In this document: in pieces, positions 1-5,507 of the stretch
How positions within the stretch are numbered: the stretch's first letter is position 1
How the letters are laid out: each line of letters begins with the position of its first letter
Assembly (NCBI GenBank): GCA_900551715.1
Contig: URXG01000101.1
Location: 1 to 5,523 of the forward strand
DNA: 5,523 nucleotides
Direction of reading: 5' to 3'
Source of the DNA: an uncultured Blautia sp.
Lineage (GTDB): Bacteria; Bacillota; Clostridia; Lachnospirales; Lachnospiraceae
Position numbers and translations under genes: made by a program
The notes under the pieces: generated by a model
The model's input: only the letters and a program-made list of their open reading frames with translations
Databases searched by the model: none
What the model was told of the DNA's origin: nothing

Positions 1-1
1 G

Positions 2-2011
2 CAAAATCCCGGAGGCAGCCTGACACCGGCACTTGACCAGTACAGCCGTGATCTGACCCAGATGGCAGCAGAGGGCAAACTGGATCCTGTTGTGGGAAGG
101 GAAAAGGAAATCAGCAGACTGATCCAGATCTTAAGCCGTAGAACCAAGAACAATCCATGTCTGGTAGGAGAACCAGGTGTTGGAAAGACCGCTATTGTAG
201 AGGGACTGGCGCAGCAGATTGTTCTGGGACTGGTGCCGGAGACTATGCGTGGTAAACGGGTAGTGGTACTGGATATGTCCGGAATGGTAGCAGGCAGCAA
301 GTACAGAGGTGAGTTTGAAGAACGTATCCGCAAAGTTATAGATGAAGTAAGGGCGGACAGAGAAATATTGCTCTTTATCGATGAGCTTCATACCATCATT
401 GGTGCAGGTGGCGCAGAAGGTGCTCTGGATGCATCCAATATTCTGAAACCTTCTCTTTCTAGAGGAGAGATCCAGCTGATCGGAGCTACAACTCTGGAAG
501 AATACAGGAAATATATCGAGAAGGATGCAGCACTTGAGCGACGTTTCCAGCCGGTGACAGTAGAGGAGCCTTCCGAAGAGGAAGCTTTGGAAATCCTGAA
601 AGGGCTGAAACCCTATTACGAGCAGCATCATGGTGTGGAGATTACAGATGATGCACTGGAAGCAGCAGTAAAAATGTCTGTCAGATACATCAATGACCGT
701 TTCCTTCCGGATAAGGCAATTGACGTGATTGATGAGGCATCTTCCAAAGTACGACTTAAGAATTATCAGACCAGTCCGGATATAGAAAAACTGGAAAAAG
801 AGATTCTGGCACTTCGAAAAGAAAAAGAAACTGCCATAAAGACTGCAGATCTTGCCATGGCAAAAGAAATCCAGAACCGTCAGAAAGAGCTGGAGGCAGA
901 ACTGGATTCCTGCAAAGAAAAAGATGCAAGGAAAAACAGACGCCGCAAAGTTGTCAATGAGAATGCAGTGGCAGACACGATTTCTGAGTGGACCAGAATC
1001 CCGGTACAGAAGCTGACAGAGGGAGAAACAAAGAGACTGGCACATCTTGAAAAAGAACTTCATAAGCGTGTAATAGGTCAGGAAGAGGCTGTAAAGGCAG
1101 TTTCTCAGGCTGTAAAGAGAGGCAGGGTAGGTCTGAAAGACCCCAGCCGTCCTATTGGTTCTTTCCTGTTTCTGGGGCCTACAGGCGTGGGTAAGACAGA
1201 ACTTTCCAAAGCTCTGGCAGAAGCAGTATTCGGAAGTGAGCAGGCTATGATACGTGTAGATATGTCCGAATACATGGAGAAGCACAGCGTGTCCAAGATG
1301 ATCGGCTCTCCTCCTGGATATGTGGGATATGATGAAGGTGGACAGCTCAGTGAGAAAGTCAGACGGAATCCATATAGTGTGATCCTTTTTGATGAGATTG
1401 AGAAGGCCCACCCAGATGTGTTTAATATTCTTCTGCAGGTGTTGGACGATGGTCACATTACAGATGCACATGGAAGAAAAGTGGATTTTAAACAGACCAT
1501 CATCATTATGACCTCCAATGCAGGTGCACAGTCTATTATCGAGCCCAAGAAACTTGGATTCCTTAACAGCCCTGATGAAAAACAGGACTATGAAAGAATG
1601 AAGTCCAATGTAATGGAAGAAGTAAGACGTCTGTTTAAACCGGAATTTCTGAACCGTATTGATGAGATCATGGTGTTCCATCCACTGAACAAGGCTCATA
1701 TCTGCAAAATTGTGGGGATTATGCTCAGAACTTTGGAAAAGAGATGCCTGGATCAGATGGATATTCGCCTGAAGGTTACAGATTCTGCCAGAGATTTTCT
1801 GGCGGAAGCGGGCTTCGACAGTAAGTACGGTGCCAGACCTTTAAGAAGAGCCATCCAGACAAAGATTGAAGATGTTCTTGCCAACGAGATTCTGGAGGGA
1901 CATATAAAGAGAGGCGATACGGTCAGAGTACAGATGTATCAGAAACAGCTGCGGTTTACTCCTGTAAAGAATCAGCAGACTACCAAAAATAAAAAAGATA
2001 TTAAATCTTGA
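2..2011 (+). CDS. clpC: ATP-dependent Clp protease ATP-binding subunit ClpC (5'-truncated by window edge)
   Basis: This is a class I Hsp100/AAA+ unfoldase that threads damaged or tagged proteins into the ClpP peptidase in the cytoplasm. The open frame runs from base 2, so 669 residues are visible; compared with about 810 for Bacillus ClpC, roughly 140-150 N-terminal residues (the adaptor-binding N domain) lie outside. The ATG at 62 is internal, because the residues before it (TPALDQYSRDLTQ) match the ClpC linker. Numbering from base 2: NBD1 has Walker A GEPGVGKT (56-63), pore loop KYRG (100-103) and Walker B ILLFIDE (122-128). A short charged coiled-coil M domain follows at about 261-320, the size expected for ClpC rather than ClpB. 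NBD2 has Walker A GPTGVGKT (392-399), pore loop GYVGY (439-443), Walker B VILFDE (460-465), an LGF tripeptide (518-520) matching the ClpP-docking loop, and sensor-2 GAR (610-612). All ATPase residues look intact. In Firmicutes clpC usually ends a ctsR-mcsA-mcsB-clpC operon; the upstream genes cannot be seen here. Confidence 0.97.
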   Translation, partial: QNPGGSLTPALDQYSRDLTQMAAEGKLDPVVGREKEISRLIQILSRRTKNNPCLVGEPGVGKTAIVEGLAQQIVLGLVPETMRGKRVVVLDMSGMVAGSKYRGEFEERIRKVIDEVRADREILLFIDELHTIIGAGGAEGALDASNILKPSLSRGEIQLIGATTLEEYRKYIEKDAALERRFQPVTVEEPSEEEALEILKGLKPYYEQHHGVEITDDALEAAVKMSVRYINDRFLPDKAIDVIDEASSKVRLKNYQTSPDIEKLEKEILALRKEKETAIKTADLAMAKEIQNRQKELEAELDSCKEKDARKNRRRKVVNENAVADTISEWTRIPVQKLTEGETKRLAHLEKELHKRVIGQEEAVKAVSQAVKRGRVGLKDPSRPIGSFLFLGPTGVGKTELSKALAEAVFGSEQAMIRVDMSEYMEKHSVSKMIGSPPGYVGYDEGGQLSEKVRRNPYSVILFDEIEKAHPDVFNILLQVLDDGHITDAHGRKVDFKQTIIIMTSNAGAQSIIEPKKLGFLNSPDEKQDYERMKSNVMEEVRRLFKPEFLNRIDEIMVFHPLNKAHICKIVGIMLRTLEKRCLDQMDIRLKVTDSARDFLAEAGFDSKYGARPLRRAIQTKIEDVLANEILEGHIKRGDTVRVQMYQKQLRFTPVKNQQTTKNKKDIKS

Positions 2012-2027
2012 TCAGGATACTGGTCAA
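2008..2027. repeat. Imperfect palindrome at clpC stop / promoter -35
   Basis: TTGATCAG (2008-2015) and CTGGTCAA (2020-2027) are inverted repeats with one mismatch (G-U in RNA) around a GATA loop. The left arm contains the clpC stop codon TGA, and the right arm overlaps the -35 and the CtsR-like heptad. As RNA it would be an 8-bp hairpin followed by A residues rather than U residues, so it is not a convincing intrinsic terminator. It could mark the 3' end of clpC mRNA or be a DNA operator. Confidence 0.45.
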
Positions 2028-2049
2028 AAAAAGTACAGGATGTTATAAT
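2021..2049 (+). promoter_or_regulatory. Extended -10 sigma-A-type promoter for the small-protein/radA genes
   Basis: A perfect extended -10 is seen: TG at 2041-2042, one base, then TATAAT at 2044-2049. Exactly 17 bases upstream is TGGTCA (2021-2026), a 4/6 match to the TTGACA -35. Initiation about 7 bases after the -10 would fall near A2056. The promoter lies just 9 bases past the clpC stop codon and points at the gene starting at 2131, so that gene and radA can probably be transcribed separately from clpC. No transcript data are available, so this is a sequence-based prediction. Confidence 0.72.
2022..2038 (+). promoter_or_regulatory. CtsR-like operator overlapping the -35 element
   Basis: The class III heat-shock repressor CtsR binds a tandem heptad, RGTCAAA-NAN-RGTCAAA. 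Here GGTCAAA (2022-2028) matches the first heptad fully, AAA (2029-2031) fits the spacer, and AGTACAG (2032-2038) matches 4 of 7 positions in the second, for 12 of 15 specified positions overall. The site covers most of the -35 and half of the promoter spacer, where a repressor would block RNA polymerase. The weak second half means it could be a degenerate or chance match in A-rich DNA. The clpC context makes it more credible. Confidence 0.4.
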
Positions 2050-2056
2050 AAAACAA

Positions 2057-2090
2057 CTGGATGAGTTGCAAGAGAGCAGCTCATCGACAG
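2057..2090 (+). promoter_or_regulatory. Predicted 5'-terminal mRNA hairpin in the untranslated leader
   Basis: GATGAGTTGC (2060-2069) pairs with GCAGCTCATC (2076-2085), ten pairs with one G-U, across an AAGAGA loop. An outer CTG (2057-2059) pairs with CAG (2088-2090) after a two-base GA bulge. The stem begins at or within a base of the predicted transcript start (about 2056), so the mRNA 5' end would be buried in structure. Such 5' stems are known to slow decay of some bacterial mRNAs. No U tract follows, so it is not a terminator. The ribosome binding site 25 bases downstream stays unpaired. Confidence 0.55.
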
Positions 2091-2114
2091 GTAATAATAC
2101 AACAGAAAAGTCTT

Positions 2115-2120
2115 AGGAGG
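2115..2120 (+). promoter_or_regulatory. Strong ribosome binding site (AGGAGG)
   Basis: AGGAGG is a full match to the anti-Shine-Dalgarno sequence, ten bases before the ATG at 2131. It fixes that ATG as the start of the small-protein gene. It is the strongest such site in the window, and because radA lacks a close site of its own, it probably also feeds ribosomes to radA through translational coupling. Confidence 0.88.
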
Positions 2121-2130
2121 ACATAAGATC

Positions 2131-2544
2131 ATGGCAGTAGTAAAGGAACTGATCCGCACAGAAGAAAATGGAAGCATCAGCTTTGGCAATTATGAATTGT
2201 CTCAGAAATCAAAGGTATCAGATTATCCTCATCAGGGAGATATGTATAAAGTAAAAACATTCCAGGAGATCACCAAACTGGAACGTAATGGTATGTTTGT
2301 ATACGAGTCTGTACCGGGAACAGCTGTATTTTCTCTGGAACAGGATGGCTCCAGCATGAGCTTTGAAGTAGAGGGACCGGAAGATGCACAGATCACAGTA
2401 GAAATGGAAGCTGATACAGAATACAGCATTTCTATTGATGATGAAGATGCAGGCAAGATGAAGACCAATTTGGGCGGCAAACTTTCTTTCAGTGTAGAAC
2501 TGGGAGGAGACGTTGCAGTGAAAGTTAATATCAAAAAATGCTAA
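2131..2544 (+). CDS. Conserved-looking small acidic protein of unknown function (137 aa)
   Basis: I do not recognise a characterised function. The start is well supported by AGGAGG at 2115-2120. The product is strongly acidic (about 25 Asp/Glu against 14 Lys/Arg), has no signal peptide or membrane segment, and is probably cytoplasmic. The alternating hydrophobic/polar pattern in residues 60-137 (for example GTAVFSLEQ, ITVEME, YSISID, LSFSVEL, VAVKVNI) suggests a beta-sandwich or other all-beta fold. An acidic DDED cluster sits at about residues 107-110. The only cysteine is the last residue. I recall similar Lachnospiraceae proteins being labelled 'endosialidase' automatically, but nothing here resembles a glycosidase active site and I would not transfer that name. 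The gene lies between clpC and radA, has its own predicted promoter, and overlaps radA by 7 nt, which suggests co-expression with radA. Confidence 0.85.
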   Translation: MAVVKELIRTEENGSISFGNYELSQKSKVSDYPHQGDMYKVKTFQEITKLERNGMFVYESVPGTAVFSLEQDGSSMSFEVEGPEDAQITVEMEADTEYSISIDDEDAGKMKTNLGGKLSFSVELGGDVAVKVNIKKC

Positions 2545-3914
2545 AAAATAAAAAAATAGTTTATTTCTGTCAGGAATGTGGATATGAATCATCTAAATGG
2601 ATGGGACAGTGTCCGGGATGCAGAGCCTGGAATACTCTGGTAGAAGAGGCTGTTTCCACATCCAAAAAGACAGCAGTTTCAGGTTCAGGAGGAGTGTCAT
2701 CCAGAACAGAACCTGTAAAATTAAAAGACATCCGTCTTTCTGAAGATGAACGGCGGATGACCAGAATTGGAGAGCTTGACAGAGTGCTCGGGGGCGGTAT
2801 CGTCCCCGGTTCTCTTGTATTAGTGGGTGGAGATCCGGGTATCGGAAAATCCACCCTTCTTTTGCAGGTATGCAGAAATCTGGCAGAGTCAGGGTCATCT
2901 GTCTTGTATATATCAGGAGAAGAATCTTTAAGACAGATCCGGCTTCGGGCAGACCGGATCGGTGAGTTTAATGGCGGTCTTCAGATCCTTTGTGAGACCA
3001 ATCTGGAAACCATCAGGGAGATCATTGAACGCAAGAAACCAGACACAGTAATTATCGATTCCATACAGACTATGTTTCATGAGGATATCAGTTCCGCACC
3101 GGGAAGTGTATCTCAGGTAAGGGAGTCCACCAATGTCCTTATGCAGATTGCCAAGGGACTGGGAGTATCTGTTTTTATCGTAGGTCATGTTACCAAAGAG
3201 GGAAATGTGGCAGGTCCCAGAGTGCTGGAACATATGGTAGATACAGTGCTTTATTTTGAAGGTGACCGCCATGCTTCCTACAGGATTCTGCGGGCGGTAA
3301 AGAACCGCTTTGGTTCTACCAACGAGATCGGAGTTTTTGAAATGAGAAATACCGGTCTGGAAGAAGTAAAAAATCCTTCTGAGTTTATGCTCAGTGGCAA
3401 GCCTACAGGAACTTCTGGATCAGTAGTGGCATGTTCTATGGAAGGAACCCGCCCGATCCTGGTGGAGATCCAGGCACTGGTGTGCCAGAGTAATTTTGGA
3501 ATCCCCAGAAGGACAGCAGTAGGAACGGATTTTAACAGAGTGAATCTCCTTATGGCTGTTCTCGAAAAAAAAGTAGGAATCCATCTGGCGTCCTGCGATG
3601 CCTATGTGAATATTGCAGGTGGTATTAAGATGACAGAACCGGCCATAGATCTGGGAATTTCTCTGGCTATTGTTTCCAGCAGCAAGGATATTGTAATTCC
3701 TGATGGAGTGATCGCTTTTGGAGAAATCGGACTCAGCGGCGAGGTACGTGCAGTCAGTATGGCAGAACAACGTGTAAGCGAAGCCAAAAAACTTGGATTT
3801 GATACAGTAATCCTTCCGGAAGTATGCAGAACATCCACCGAAAAGATTCAGGGGATTCAACTGGTATATGTTTCCTGGATACAGGATGCTATCAGATATA
3901 TTCTGAAAAAATAG
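2538..3914 (+). CDS. radA: DNA repair protein RadA (Sms)
   Basis: RadA is a RecA-like, DnaB-type ATPase/helicase that extends strand exchange and branch migration during homologous recombination and repair. All family hallmarks are present in 458 residues, the same length as Bacillus RadA. They are a zinc finger CxxC-x10-CxxC (C11, C14, C25, C28), Walker A GDPGIGKST (98-106), Walker B TVIID (170-174), the RadA signature KNRFG (255-259), and a C-terminal Lon-protease-like domain (about 280-458) containing EPAIDLGISLAI. In this family that domain is structural, not proteolytic. The ATG at 2538 is the only reasonable start before the zinc finger. It overlaps the upstream stop (ATGCTAA) and has no Shine-Dalgarno at normal distance; the nearest GGGAGGAG is about 28 bases upstream. 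Initiation therefore probably depends on coupling and the A-rich start region. The clpC-radA order is typical of Firmicutes. Confidence 0.97.
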   Translation: MLKNKKIVYFCQECGYESSKWMGQCPGCRAWNTLVEEAVSTSKKTAVSGSGGVSSRTEPVKLKDIRLSEDERRMTRIGELDRVLGGGIVPGSLVLVGGDPGIGKSTLLLQVCRNLAESGSSVLYISGEESLRQIRLRADRIGEFNGGLQILCETNLETIREIIERKKPDTVIIDSIQTMFHEDISSAPGSVSQVRESTNVLMQIAKGLGVSVFIVGHVTKEGNVAGPRVLEHMVDTVLYFEGDRHASYRILRAVKNRFGSTNEIGVFEMRNTGLEEVKNPSEFMLSGKPTGTSGSVVACSMEGTRPILVEIQALVCQSNFGIPRRTAVGTDFNRVNLLMAVLEKKVGIHLASCDAYVNIAGGIKMTEPAIDLGISLAIVSSSKDIVIPDGVIAFGEIGLSGEVRAVSMAEQRVSEAKKLGFDTVILPEVCRTSTEKIQGIQLVYVSWIQDAIRYILKK

Positions 3915-3968
3915 TAACTATTCAGTAGGTAGCATCCCGCGACAGTTGCAAAAAATAAAAGGATGTCA

Positions 3969-3974
3969 GAGGTG
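3969..3974 (+). promoter_or_regulatory. Ribosome binding site deciding the MYG1-family start
   Basis: GAGGTG lies six bases before an in-frame TTG at 3981 and fifteen before an in-frame ATG at 3990. The upstream ATG at 3963 precedes this site and has AAAAGG directly touching it, too close to work. The sequence therefore favours TTG 3981, with ATG 3990 second and ATG 3963 least likely. The same pattern cannot be tested by conservation from this window alone. Confidence 0.65.
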
Positions 3975-3980
3975 AAAGAG

Positions 3981-5237
3981 TTGAACTCCATGAATGATAC
4001 ACAGAATCAGCAGGGTACTCTGCTGAAAGAACAGATCCTGAAAAAAGATGCATCTGCATGGACTCATAATGGAAAGTTTCATGCAGATGATGTATTTTCG
4101 GCAGCATTGTTGCTTTATCTTAATCCGGAGATTCGGATTTTCAGAGGCAACCAGGTGCCGGAAAATTTCACAGGGGTCGTATTTGATATTGGAAGAGGCA
4201 GGTACGATCACCATCAGAAAGACAGCAGAATAAGAGAAAATGGAATTCCGTATGCTGCTTTTGGTCTTCTTTGGGAAGAACTGGGAGCAGATATTCTGGG
4301 AGAAGAGCTGGCAGAAAAATTTGATGAATCTTTTGTACAGCCCCTGGACAATAATGATAACACAGGTGAAAAAAACGAACTGGCATCTCTGATTGGCAGT
4401 TTTAATCCCGCATGGGATTTAGAGGACAATAACGACGAGGCGTTTTTTCAGGCAGTGAGCGTGGCAGGGATGATCCTGGATCACAAATTCGAACGCTACC
4501 TGGGAAATGAGAGAGCTGATCAGCGGGTAAATGAATTACTGAAAGCAAAAGAAGAGCAGAGTCTTGAGAATACTGAAGACAGCAGGATTCTTGTTTTACC
4601 TGAGTTTGTTCCCTGCCAGAAAAGACTTTCAGAGACACAGATCGCATTTGTGATCTTTCCATCTAATCGAGGCGGATATTGTATCCAGCCGCAGAAAAAA
4701 GAATATTCCATGAATTATAAATGCAGTTTCCCTTCTGAATGGCTGGGACTGGAGGGAGAAGAACTGGTACAGGCAACAGGTTTTGAAAGTGCTTCTTTCT
4801 GTCATAAGGGAGGCTTTCTTATGACAATGGGCGCATTGGAGGATGCATTAGAGGTCTGCAGGATCAGTCTTCGGAAATTCAGCGAAGAACCGGTAATCGT
4901 AAGTCTTGGAGGGAACAGCGAAATAGATTCACTTTTACACAAACTTCCACATATGAAGACTGCAAGAATCTGCCATCTGGAATTTCAGAGCCTTCCAGAA
5001 GTAGAAATGGATGGCATTTATGGAGAAGTGGTCATGGACAAACCAGAATGGAAAGCAAACATAAAAGACCAGGTCAGAAGAATCTTTAAATACAAACCGG
5101 AAGCAGTTTATGTAGAGGGAAACGTATTTGAAACATATCCTGTCGTACATGCTCTCCGCAAGAAACATATTCCGGTATTGACAGCAGCAGAGAAAAATGG
5201 GGGAAAAATAATCATCCGAATTCCATCAGGCTCCTGA
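3981..5237 (+). CDS. MYG1/UPF0160-family DHH-type phosphoesterase with an extra C-terminal domain
   Basis: MYG1-family proteins are metal-dependent hydrolases related to DHH phosphoesterases; the human member is reported to be a 3'-5' RNA exonuclease, while bacterial roles are poorly defined. Numbering from TTG 3981 (418 aa; the frame is open to ATG 3963, 424 aa): HNGKFHADD (29-37), DHHQ (76-79) and DNNDN (123-127) are the expected metal-binding signatures. The region up to about residue 299 follows the MYG1 layout, including a GGY-IQP strand and the FCHKGGF segment. Residues 300-418 form an additional alpha/beta module not expected in a typical MYG1 protein of about 300 residues. It contains beta-like PVIVSLGG, a helix-rich middle, and G-x-x-F-x-T-Y-x-x-V-x-x-L near 380-392. 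There is no signal peptide or membrane segment. The gene follows radA after 48-66 bp with no terminator between, so it is probably co-transcribed. The family call is firm; substrate and biological role are unknown. Confidence 0.88.
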   Translation: MNSMNDTQNQQGTLLKEQILKKDASAWTHNGKFHADDVFSAALLLYLNPEIRIFRGNQVPENFTGVVFDIGRGRYDHHQKDSRIRENGIPYAAFGLLWEELGADILGEELAEKFDESFVQPLDNNDNTGEKNELASLIGSFNPAWDLEDNNDEAFFQAVSVAGMILDHKFERYLGNERADQRVNELLKAKEEQSLENTEDSRILVLPEFVPCQKRLSETQIAFVIFPSNRGGYCIQPQKKEYSMNYKCSFPSEWLGLEGEELVQATGFESASFCHKGGFLMTMGALEDALEVCRISLRKFSEEPVIVSLGGNSEIDSLLHKLPHMKTARICHLEFQSLPEVEMDGIYGEVVMDKPEWKANIKDQVRRIFKYKPEAVYVEGNVFETYPVVHALRKKHIPVLTAAEKNGGKIIIRIPSGS

Positions 5238-5279
5238 CAGAAAAAGATGCAGATTTTAACCAGAAAGTTTTGTAAAACT

Positions 5280-5317
5280 AGAAAAACAAAAAAGTTTAAA
5301 AAAACAGAAAAAAGTTG
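5280..5317 (+). promoter_or_regulatory. A-rich UP-element-like tract upstream of promoter P1
   Basis: Nearly every base between the end of the MYG1 gene region and the first TTGACA is A or T, with A runs of five to seven. Such tracts directly before a -35 commonly bind the RNA polymerase alpha subunit C-terminal domain and strengthen ribosomal RNA promoters. The assignment rests on position and composition only. Confidence 0.5.
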
Positions 5318-5346
5318 TTGACAAGCAGTTGATGAAGTGATAATAT
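5318..5346 (+). promoter_or_regulatory. Strong promoter P1 of a probable rRNA operon
   Basis: There is a consensus -35 TTGACA (5318-5323), a 17-base spacer, and TAATAT (5341-5346) as -10, preceded by TG plus one base (extended -10). The base seven positions after the -10 is G5353, compatible with a GTP-initiated transcript as seen at stringently controlled Bacillus rRNA promoters. It is the upstream member of a tandem pair. Confidence 0.78.
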
Positions 5347-5381
5347 AAGCAAGTCGTCGCGATGAGCGACACATCACTTCA
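5333..5381. repeat. 9-bp perfect inverted repeat flanking P1 -10 and start site
   Basis: TGAAGTGAT (5333-5341) is exactly complementary to ATCACTTCA (5373-5381), with 31 bases between. The left arm touches the first base of the P1 -10, so this dyad is largely outside the predicted transcript and would act, if at all, as DNA. A second perfect 8-bp inverted repeat, AAGCAAGT (5347-5354) and ACTTGCTT (5399-5406), interleaves with it. A short GTCGC-GATGA-GCGAC hairpin (5356-5370) lies inside both. Confidence 0.5.
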
Positions 5382-5424
5382 AAAACTGTTTCAAAAAAAC
5401 TTGCTTCAAAAAATGAAAAAGTTC

Positions 5425-5453
5425 TTGACAAACAGAAATGAATGTGATAAAAT
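5425..5453 (+). promoter_or_regulatory. Strong promoter P2 of a probable rRNA operon
   Basis: There is a consensus -35 TTGACA (5425-5430), a 17-base spacer, and TAAAAT (5448-5453) as -10, again with TG plus one base in front. Its -35 lies 107 bases after that of P1, and the surroundings repeat those of P1 (AAAAAGTT before the -35, ACAG after it, GTGATAA at the -10). The base seven after the -10 is G5460. A-rich sequence with three TTCAAAAA copies lies upstream. Tandem near-consensus promoters of this kind are typical of rRNA operons. Confidence 0.85.
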
Positions 5454-5460
5454 ATATGAG

Positions 5461-5474
5461 CTGTCTGAAGACAG
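5461..5474 (+). promoter_or_regulatory. Short hairpin at the start of the P2 leader transcript
   Basis: CTGTC (5461-5465) and GACAG (5470-5474) form a five-pair stem closing a TGAA loop, immediately after the predicted P2 start (about 5460). The position matches a leader stem that precedes the boxA-like antitermination segment in rRNA operons. There is no U tract after it, so termination is unlikely. Confidence 0.5.
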
Positions 5475-5481
5475 ACACAAT

Positions 5482-5507
5482 GAACATTGATAACTAAACA
5501 GTGAAAC
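5482..5507 (+). promoter_or_regulatory. boxA-like rRNA leader segment; 16S rRNA gene predicted downstream
   Basis: GAACATTGATAACTAAACAG and the bases after it resemble the boxA-type antitermination region (TTTGAAAACT-like) found in Firmicutes rRNA leaders and spacers, where Nus factors assemble and which helps pre-rRNA processing. Together with P1 and P2 it indicates that a 16S rRNA gene begins beyond the right edge. The gene itself is not in the window; a stable-RNA operon of another kind, such as a tRNA cluster, is the main alternative. Confidence 0.6.

Noticed and set aside
131..1699. A 522-residue open frame on the minus strand opposite clpC
   Set aside because: It lies wholly within the unmistakable ClpC coding region, its translation is rich in Cys, Phe and His with no recognisable domain, and its existence follows from the codon bias of clpC.
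2008..2027. Intrinsic terminator for clpC
   Set aside because: The hairpin is AT-rich with only a few G-C pairs and is followed by A residues, not a U tract; it overlaps a good promoter.
2131..2544. Naming the small protein an endosialidase
   Set aside because: At 137 residues with no glycosidase motif or secretion signal it cannot be supported; the label, as I remember it, is an automatic annotation.
3903..3925. Terminator or operator at the end of radA (AATAGT-A-ACTATT palindrome, CTGAA/TTCAG arms)
   Set aside because: The arms are AT-rich, the loop is too small to fold as drawn, and there is no U tract; the gap to the next gene is short, favouring co-transcription.
5266..5279. AGTTTTGTAAAACT as a terminator
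   Set aside because: It would give only about five A-U-rich pairs and no following U tract.
5378..5412. Three TTCAAAAA copies as a CRISPR or iteron array
   Set aside because: The units are only 8 bases, unevenly spaced (12 and 15), and lie in low-complexity A-rich promoter DNA.
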